Assembly (NCBI RefSeq): GCF_029227915.1
Contig: NC_079887.1
Span: 21,573,650 to 21,637,649, forward strand
Source: Hydractinia symbiolongicarpus
Taxonomy: Eukaryota; Cnidaria; Hydrozoa; Anthoathecata; Hydractiniidae
DNA: 64,000 nucleotides
Reading direction: 5' to 3'
Under the pieces are notes generated by a model. The model made no database searches. It had not been told where the DNA came from and saw nothing but the letters and a program-made list of their open reading frames with translations. Below, piece by piece: positions 57,100 through 64,000 of the stretch (the first letter of the stretch is position 1; each line of letters starts with the position of its first letter). The position numbers and the translations under genes were made by a program.

Positions 57100-58790
57100 A
57101 TTTCAAAATGTTTGATTCTTTTTAGAGCTCTTTAATAGATTCACCATCATGTTTAAAATTTATTATTCTCAGAGATTTATTTTGAATTTTCTCAATTCTT
57201 TGATGGAGTTGAGAATGACCTGGACGCCAAACTTTGCACCATAACTTAAATGTGAATTAAAAAGTGCTTAATATATATTAAGCAGATTATTTCTACAAAC
57301 AAAGTATTAATCTTCGCTAGGATTCCGTTAGCCCCATAAGTTTTGGAATGACATTTTTTATATATTTCCAAATGTAAGATGTTCGTCAAGTGTAACTCCA
57401 AAGTATTTAATACTAGTGGTTGTGTTAATTTTTTGGCCACTTAATATAAAATTGAGGTATTTTGTTATTTCTTAATTATATTTTGTCCTAAACAGTTTAC
57501 CGTCAGTTTTTTTTTGCATTTAGGCTTATTTTATTTGCCCTTGACATCTCCCTTTTTTTTCTCCGCTGGAACCCTATGACTGTCTGGTTTATTCCTTTTG
57601 GTCTTCCTTTAATCACGAATATTGGTGGGATTTTTATGTTTAACTTTAATTTGTTATATGAAAGATGAAAGTAATTAGGATAAACATACTTCAAGGTCCC
57701 TAAACATTTTTTGCTGTTGTTGTTTTACCTAACGCCTAATTTCCTAAGACAGTAAATTCACCTGTGACTGTAGTAGTAGCAGATATTGACCCAGTTGACA
57801 AAACAGACGACGATAGCTTGTTTTTGTTTGATGAATAATACCTGAAGAACGAAAGTTCTTATAATTTATGCTGATAAACATTTCCTGAAAGAGCACACTA
57901 TCCTGTATCTGAATCCTGATAGACATTGAATCAGTTTTCGGCTCATCAGGAAAAATACACTTTTCAAACAAAAGTTGTAATAAAAGCGAGATAGGGCGTT
58001 ATTATATCAATGCATAATTTAAATAAATAAGCAGAAAATCACTAACAGGAGAACACTTGTTGAGTCCATATAACTTATTATTTCATTTTAAAAAACAGGC
58101 TTGAATTGAAAGATTTCTGTAACTTCTACACGTTTCCAAATTTTGATTACGCTCAGGTGAAATTCGTGTGCTTCTATCGCACCTTCTCCAGAGTTGATAT
58201 TCGCTTTGTTTACATTTGCTTTAGTGGGTGGTGAGGATCTAATATGTGCAAAATAGTCATTGAATACTTCACAGACATCTTCTTTTTTTGACAACTTTTT
58301 TTCATTTTTAATGAGAGTTACTTTATTTAAGTGATAAGATACATTTAAAAAATGAGGGTTTCGTTGGATTCCAGAATTTTTTGCTACCAGCTATGTTAGA
58401 CGTATCTAAATTTTTATAATTTTTGCGTTTTATAGAACGTAGCAGATTTACACAATAGTTCCTTTGTCTTGTTAATTTTAACCAACTATCGGGAGTTGGG
58501 TTTTATTGTATTTGTGACGTAATTTTGATCTTTGCATAATCGCATTTCGTAATGCTTGGCTATAAACGGTGCATGGTTAAATCGCAAATCCTTTTTCTTC
58601 AGTGGAGCAAGGGAGTCTAATGTGTTTATCAGGCATAAATGTAATGAATTGTAATCATGGTTTTCGGAACAATAAATACGCAAGTTAGATTCCAAAGTCT
58701 TTTTAATCCGTGACCTAAAAGGGACATTCAATTTTCATTTTAAAATGAAAACAAATTTCATTTTTTTTTATCAATTTTTCTTTTTTAATT
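57100..58790 (-). pseudogene. LINE fragments (CR1-like RT protein)
   Basis: 58731-58486: NTLDSLAPLKKKDLRFNHAPFI, and LTRQRNYCVNLLRSIKRKNY, the linker before the RT. 58294-58088: KKEDVCEVFNDYFAHI. 57440-57100: YFGVTLDEHLTF and a shifted GANGILAKI / YKKCH region from the RT C-terminus. The RT core between them is largely missing. Many frameshifts and stops. Confidence 0.72.
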
Positions 58791-59560
58791 CAATACAAAA
58801 GGAAAATTTCAACTCAATTTTCGTTTTTCGTTTGCAAATCAAAAAACAAAAAAGGGACTTCATATTTTGGCAAAAAAGTACCCTCTCCTTCGCAGACGTT
58901 TTTCATCTACAAACCCAAGGATTACTTTGGGTCATTTGGTGCTAAAAATCCCAAAATGTAATATCAATTTCCAAATTTTTGATTTTTAATAAAATTTCAA
59001 ATTTGAAAATTAAATCAAATTTCGTTTAAATCAAGAATTGGAATTCAAGTTCAATTTTTGATTTTGGTTTAAATAGAAATTTAAAAATCAAATTAAATTT
59101 TTGAGTTAAATCAAAATCAAAAATTGAAAATCAACTTTGATTTTTAAATTAAATTAAAAAAGGAAATTCGATTTTATTTTTTTTCTGAAGAATAATCAAT
59201 CCGTGACCTAAAAGGGACATTCAATTTTCATTTTAAAATGAAAACAAATTTCAATTTTACTTATCAATTTTTCTTTTTTAATTCAATACAAAAAGAAAAT
59301 TTTAACTCAATTTTCGTTTTTCGTTTGCAAATCAAAAAACAAAAAAGGGACTTCATATTTTTGCAAAAAAGTACCACCCTCTCCTTCGCAGACGTTTTTC
59401 ATCTACAAACCCAAGGATTACTTTGGGAATCCGTGACCTAAAAGGGACATTCAATTTTCATTTTAAAATGAAAACAAATTTCATTTTTTTTATCAATTTT
59501 TCTTTTTTAATTCAATACAAAAAACAATACAAAAAGGAAATTCGATTTTATTTTTTTTCT
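58705..59560. repeat. Three direct repeats starting AATCCGTGACC
   Basis: Units begin at 58705, 59198 and 59428 and share about 230 bp (AATCCGTGACC, GGGACATTCAATTTTC, AAATGAAAAC, CTTCGCAGACGTTTTTCATC, CAAGGATTACTTTGGG), with an AAATCAAATT-rich spacer between the first two. The first unit overlaps the LINE coding remnant. Open frames over them are repeat artefacts. Confidence 0.85.
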
Positions 59561-59573
59561 GAAGAAAAATCAC

Positions 59574-59579
<6 letters not shown>

Positions 59580-59606
<27 letters not shown>
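59580..59606. repeat. (TTA)n microsatellite
   Basis: About nine TTA units directly after a T-run. Confidence 0.95.
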
Positions 59607-59609
59607 GCG

Positions 59610-60968
59610 GACAAGGATTTACGCAACATATTACGTCTACTTACAATGGGGAGAAGGGTCCTTAAACCTAGCTTAAACCGTGGGCCAGTTTTTAAACTTT
59701 TTCCGAGAAGATTTTGAAATACTGCATAATAATTTATCAACTGTGCGAGAAAATCTTCAAACATTTCAAAAATTTCGGAATCAAGCTACAGATTTATATG
59801 TCATCGATTTGGACTTAGGAAGATTCCTTAAAACAATCTTATGAAAATATTGCGCTTGAAACGCCGCATTGTTTAGGTTGGATCGAAACGAAAAGGCATA
59901 TTTAGTGAATTGATTAAGTAGTCGATGTTTTGACAATATGTTTAAAAGAGAATCTTACAGCAGATTCCCGGTCAGTGAAAAGAAAAGTTTTGTATAGCGA
60001 ACTTAAAGCGTCACAGTACTTCTCGCAATGGATACATAACACAAATTATGTTAAGAACAATTTATGTTTTAGGAATGATGATTTTTATTTTTAAAAACGT
60101 TTTTGAGAATCGATTCAATACGTGCTTCTATTTATTTTATGTGAGGTAGAATGTAAAGTAGAAAAAAAACTTTGCACGCTTTGAATATTATGCCGAAAGC
60201 TGTTCCGAAATTTAATATATTGAAAATTTTTCAATACGTCAGACTTGTGATTGAAAGAATAAATTAGGCTACGTTTTCAGTGAAGAAGGTCATAAAAAAT
60301 TTTGTTGCTCTCTGAATAGCTCTACTTCTAACTCCTATAAAATACTAACATCGCTTAGCGTGGAACGGATACTCCATAAAATTGTAGATAGGTTTTCACA
60401 ACTCATTTTTACAACTTACAGAGAACTTATGCCGCAAAGTTTTAATTTTTAGCTAAAACAAATATTTGTTTTTCCTAATTGTTACGATAATTTAAGTCAT
60501 TTTAGGTAAACCTTTTTTGTCACGGAAGGTAAACTTTAAGGTTTGAATTTAGAAATCAGGAAATCTAAATATGATCAGAACATCAGAAAATCAGAACAAA
60601 TGAATGTAGACGGAAATAGTGTTAAATTATTAATGTTTCTTTTTTCTTCAGTTCAAAGAAAAAATAACTAAAAAAGGAAAATCTAGAATAAATAACAATG
60701 TTTTACTTTTAATAAAAAATATCTTTCTTCTCTCTAAAAACAATTATGTTCGAGCTTCCTTTATAATTCATGAAAAAAAATGTGAAGCAGAAAACAATTT
60801 ATTTCCAAAGTTATAGATGTGACATAGACATTTGACAATAAACGAACACTTGTATAAGAATAGCTTCTATTCACCAGTTTCAAGAACTTAAATAATTTTA
60901 CTAGTAAGGATAGTAAGGATAAGAAACATTTTTTTTAGAAAAAAAAGTTTAATGCACATATAAAAAAA
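59610..60968. other. AT-rich DNA without recognisable gene
   Basis: No domain-bearing frame or RNA gene. AGTAAGGATAGTAAGGATA repeats once at about 60903-60921, just downstream of the RING gene. Confidence 0.4.
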
Positions 60969-62509
60969 TTACAAATTGTTTAAAATTGCTAAGATATTTT
61001 CAAAAACATTGACCGTAACGGTCTCGTAAAACTCGTTACGGCAATGGGGGCATCGTAATTCCGTCCATTGATCCACACACGTGAAGCATCCAAGTACTTG
61101 TTTGCAACACATTGAAATTGCTATTGGTGAAGCACTTATGTCTTGACACACAACACACTTGAATGTTTCTTTTAAAGGTTCAATGAGTAGCGTTGATTTC
61201 AGCAATGCTCCGACATCTCTTGGAAGCAATATATTTTCTTGCAACATGGTCTTTATTTCGTCAATACTTTCTCTCACATGATTATCCCCATCAGTAAATC
61301 GGTCTGAAGTTCCGACGAATTCTTCACGTTTAACGGCAAAAATCTTTCTCGCACTGCATCGCCAAAATGTATTGTCTAAAAAAGTAAACATTTTCAGCAA
61401 TTTTAGCCTAGCTGTTTTTAAAATCCTTTCCATATACAAAAATTCGTAAACTTAAAATATAAATTTTCTTGCTTTTAAATATTACTTAAAGAACGCACCA
61501 CGAGTAGCAGCAGTGTCTTCCATTTGAAGACCATTTGCGTGTACAAGTATTAATGGTTGTACACCGAATCCCTCTTCTGCAAAGCTAATGATCGCTGGGA
61601 CATTTGCATTGGTTGGCGACAGTGTAAAGTTTTGCATTCTTGAAATTTCACCTAAATTTTAAATTTTTTTTTAAACAAAACATAAAGAAGAATCATTTAT
61701 TAAGAATAATTTGTGTATGATTTTTAAACTACGCACTTTTGTTATAAGAAATGTGAAAGTAAATAAATAAATAATATAAATTAAAAAGAAAAATTCCACA
61801 AAAGAAATAAAAGTAATGCTTACCAACTTTTTTCCCTATCATGTTTGCCAGTTAGACTTTTATGATACATCCATCTGATTTTCGTTTTCTCGGCGTTGGC
61901 AACGGAGACGAAAAAGAAGATGACGGTAGTGGCGACGACGAATGTGGTAGTGGTTGAGAAGGACTAAATTGACAAAATGTACTTATCACTAATACTTCAT
62001 CAAAACAACCCTAAATATTATGCAAAGATAAGCAAAAAGCTAATAAGTAAGACCTCCTTAGCTAGTTTTCAGTAAATTCAAATAGTCCGCACCTTGAAGA
62101 TATTCGCCGGAACGCCCCAAATGGCACAGGCGATAGCGCAGGGGCTGATACTGCATTGTCACCGAAAACCTCGAATCGATCGTGCTCCATAGCTCGCTCT
62201 ACGGCGGAAAACGTGCCATCTTCGTTCTGGAAGTCTATAGCCCCAAATTCTTTACTTATGTAAACGGATTCTGGGATTAACTACGAATAAAAACGTAACA
62301 TATCAGAGCTGAGTGATTTCATCAAATTTAAAAATATTTTGTCAATAAGGATTAAAAATCAAGAAATTCTTGAGTTTAAAAATACAAATTAGGTAAAAAA
62401 AATTGCGTACCTTAAAAACAATGGCTAGCCTAGAAGCATTAGCCTGGCATTTTCGAATTGTGAATGTTAAATTTTCTTCACCATTTTTAAAAAATGTGAT
62501 GCTCTCCAT
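60969..62509 (-). pseudogene. RING-like zinc-finger protein beside the second integrase (five exons, one stop)
   Basis: Exons 62509-62411, 62280-62093, 61963-61824, 61651-61499 and 61375-60969, all GT-AG with matching phases. The ATG lies in GCCATGG. N-terminal part: MESITFFKNGEENLTF, KEFGAIDFQNEDGTFSAVER, a Ser/Pro stretch ending TPRKRK (possible nuclear signal); middle: VPAIISFAEEGFGVQPLILVH and ATRGDNTFWRCSARKIFAV; C-terminus: FKCVVCQDISA, SMCCKQVLGCFTCVDQW, RCPHCR, a RING-like cysteine pattern lacking the usual His. About 328 codons; a TAA at 61854-61852 interrupts exon 3. RING proteins recruit E2 enzymes as E3 ligases. The stop means decay, or an error; otherwise the structure is complete. 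Confidence 0.72.
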
Positions 62510-63052
62510 GGCGACTATCTGTGTTTTCCGGGCAAAATTTTGCAATAAATGAAAAAATTAAGAGCTCTGTAGTTATGGCATGCCATGGCTTCATTCATTA
62601 TTTTTTAGCCATAAGATCAAACGATTCCGCTTGTCTGTCTTTTTTTATAAATTCAGCCGATTGCGGATACTTAACTGTAATATCACGAATAAGCAGATAT
62701 GCGTTTCAAATATGTTTAAAACTAATTTACCCAAAAGTTAGCAAAATCTAGATTAAATTAAATCTTTTTTTTCATATTAGGCATTATTTATCTAAAAGAT
62801 GGTTATTTTCCTTCTTACTGCAGTAATTTCGTGCAAGTCATGTTTCTTTCATAAGAAACTTCCTTCTTCCTGTCTTGTCGCATTCAAGATGTTTGAAATG
62901 AATGAGAAGAAGAAAAAACGTTTTTTCTCTGTTCTTCTATTTGGGTTTTCTATGTTGTAAATAGCCAGACTGTTATCTTAAAAAAAATATTTCCGTTCAT
63001 TTTCGTTAGTTTTAATATTTGTTAGTTATTACATACAACGTCATGAGTATGG
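62510..63052. other. Spacer between RING gene and integrase fragment
   Basis: AT-rich, no coding sequence recognised. It probably holds the RING gene promoter and integrase 3' UTR, since both genes run on the minus strand with the integrase upstream. Confidence 0.45.
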
Positions 63053-64000
63053 TTACAATTGGGCTAAGGTTACAGTTTTATTTATGTAAAAAAGGATAGC
63101 TTCTCTCAACATTTGTGGTCGTTCGTTAACACATTCGGAAAATATTTCTTCAACAGAAAAATGTTGGAAAAAGCTCTGATCTCTTTCTTCCAATTTTTGC
63201 TGTCTTCCTGCAAGCGGATCCTGGCCGAAGGTGTGCTCTTTCGACAATGTACCGCGGTACACTTGTTCATACAGCTGAACAGCTTCGTGTTTTGGGGGCA
63301 ATTCTTCAACGGATAACGGTGTCAATCTGTTAGTATTTTCTTTTATTACTGACGGAACACCTCTACCTAAATAATATATATAACATTAATAACCCATAAA
63401 TTTGTGAGAATAGATATTGAAAAACGTACTAAATTGACCTGGTATTGAGTGTTCATTCCACGCTGAAACAACTCGATTGACACCAAAACCAGTCACCAGA
63501 CATACAATGGATGACACACAAAATTTTTGAACTTCATCTTCCATATTGATAGTATTGCTGTTGTCCATTTCTACCAGTATTTTTTTTACCGGATAATTTA
63601 CCCGCGAATTTATAAAATTTTGTTTTTAAACAAAATATCCCTCAGTGGTGAGAAAATGTTTTTTGAACAACAAAACCTTTTTATGCTTTTTTCCTTTACA
63701 AAATTTATGTCTTTCAAACTATATGTTTCAAACTATATGTCTTTCAGTGAAAGCAACGAGAATTTAATTAACCTGTATATTTCATCGTAAATAAGAGCGT
63801 TGTTTTTTATTGGCATGGTGGAGTAGCCGACAATGAAGCGAGAATGACCATCAATGGCAATGACATGTGTAGCCCCATACTTAACAAGCTTTTCATTTTG
63901 ATCATAGTGAATTTTATGACCAAAGTAATCGGCCCGGAAAGGTATTGGGTTAACCATTAGTGCGGTGTCAGTGCGTCTTCTCTGGTGGTTTTGGGGTGCA
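63053..64000 (-). pseudogene. Second integrase-type transposase, internally deleted, runs off the window
   Basis: Segments: 64000-63773 (NPIPFRADYFGHKIHYDQNEKL, THVIAIDGHSRFIVGY, first catalytic Asp), about 63575-63439 (FCVSSIVCLVTGFG, VVSAWNEHSIPG), 63366-63053 (RGVPSVIKEN, LTPLSVEELPPKHEAV, EFGQDPL-like TFGQDPLAG, AILFYINKT). Splice borders at 63773, 63439 and 63366 are GT/AG and in phase at IPG|RGVP. The part that should carry the second Asp and the Glu is missing from the roughly 200 bp between the first two segments, so this copy cannot be an active enzyme. Upstream coding sequence lies beyond 64000. Confidence 0.8.

Noticed and set aside
58745-59441. 66-67-aa frames rich in Phe/Lys/Asn
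   Set aside because: They are translations of direct repeat units and AT-rich spacer.

Overview
The window is AT-rich, intron-containing animal DNA that is almost entirely layered transposable elements. I could not identify a single-copy host protein gene with confidence; a tRNA-Gln gene is the only conventional cellular gene. The mix of element types (integrase-type DNA transposons, Harbinger, Penelope-like, several non-LTR retrotransposons, a tRNA-headed SINE) and the P2X7-tail-like and RING proteins suggest an invertebrate, most likely a cnidarian. That assignment is inference from family resemblance, not from a marker gene.

1-7.5 kb: the 3' end of a LINE, then a nested stack of a second non-LTR retrotransposon. 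Its proteins carry an RT-thumb region, a CCHC knuckle, a restriction-like (PD-(D/E)XK) endonuclease and, downstream in one reading frame, a ubiquitin-specific protease (USP). Copy A (+) is split by copies B and C (both -). Copy C (4664-6270) keeps endonuclease and USP fused, with the USP catalytic residues intact.

7.5-14.2 kb: the best-preserved element. A 6386-bp transposon (7697-14082) has a 6-bp target duplication (CATCTT), long terminal inverted repeats built of 21-bp and 30-bp tandem units, an intact 455-aa DDE integrase, and a five-exon gene for a SAM + UBZ4-like + HECT ubiquitin ligase. It sits inside a SINE whose uninterrupted relative lies at 19302-19650 and shows the empty site.

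14.2-27.7 kb: duplicated non-coding repeats with two tRNA-like sequences, the tRNA-Gln gene, many 3' ends of the USP retrotransposon, a broken CR1-like LINE (-), another USP copy, and a small gene with the P2X7 C-terminal-type cysteine-rich domain (one in-frame stop).

27.7-54.8 kb: a 13.5-kb unit present twice in tandem (27743-41257, 41263-54774), almost identical, with the visible differences clustered in about 340 bp. Each copy holds two fragments of one transposase-like family, a dead Harbinger element and a Penelope-like element flanked by inverted repeats with hammerhead-like cores.

54.8-64 kb: unassigned DNA, LINE fragments, short tandem duplications, and at the right edge a second integrase-type element (-) whose neighbouring five-exon gene encodes a RING-like protein.

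The common thread is ubiquitin: two integrase-type transposons each sit beside an E3-ligase-type gene (HECT; RING), and a retrotransposon family carries a deubiquitinase domain. In the intact element both the integrase and the HECT protein start with SAM-like domains, suggesting that they bind each other.
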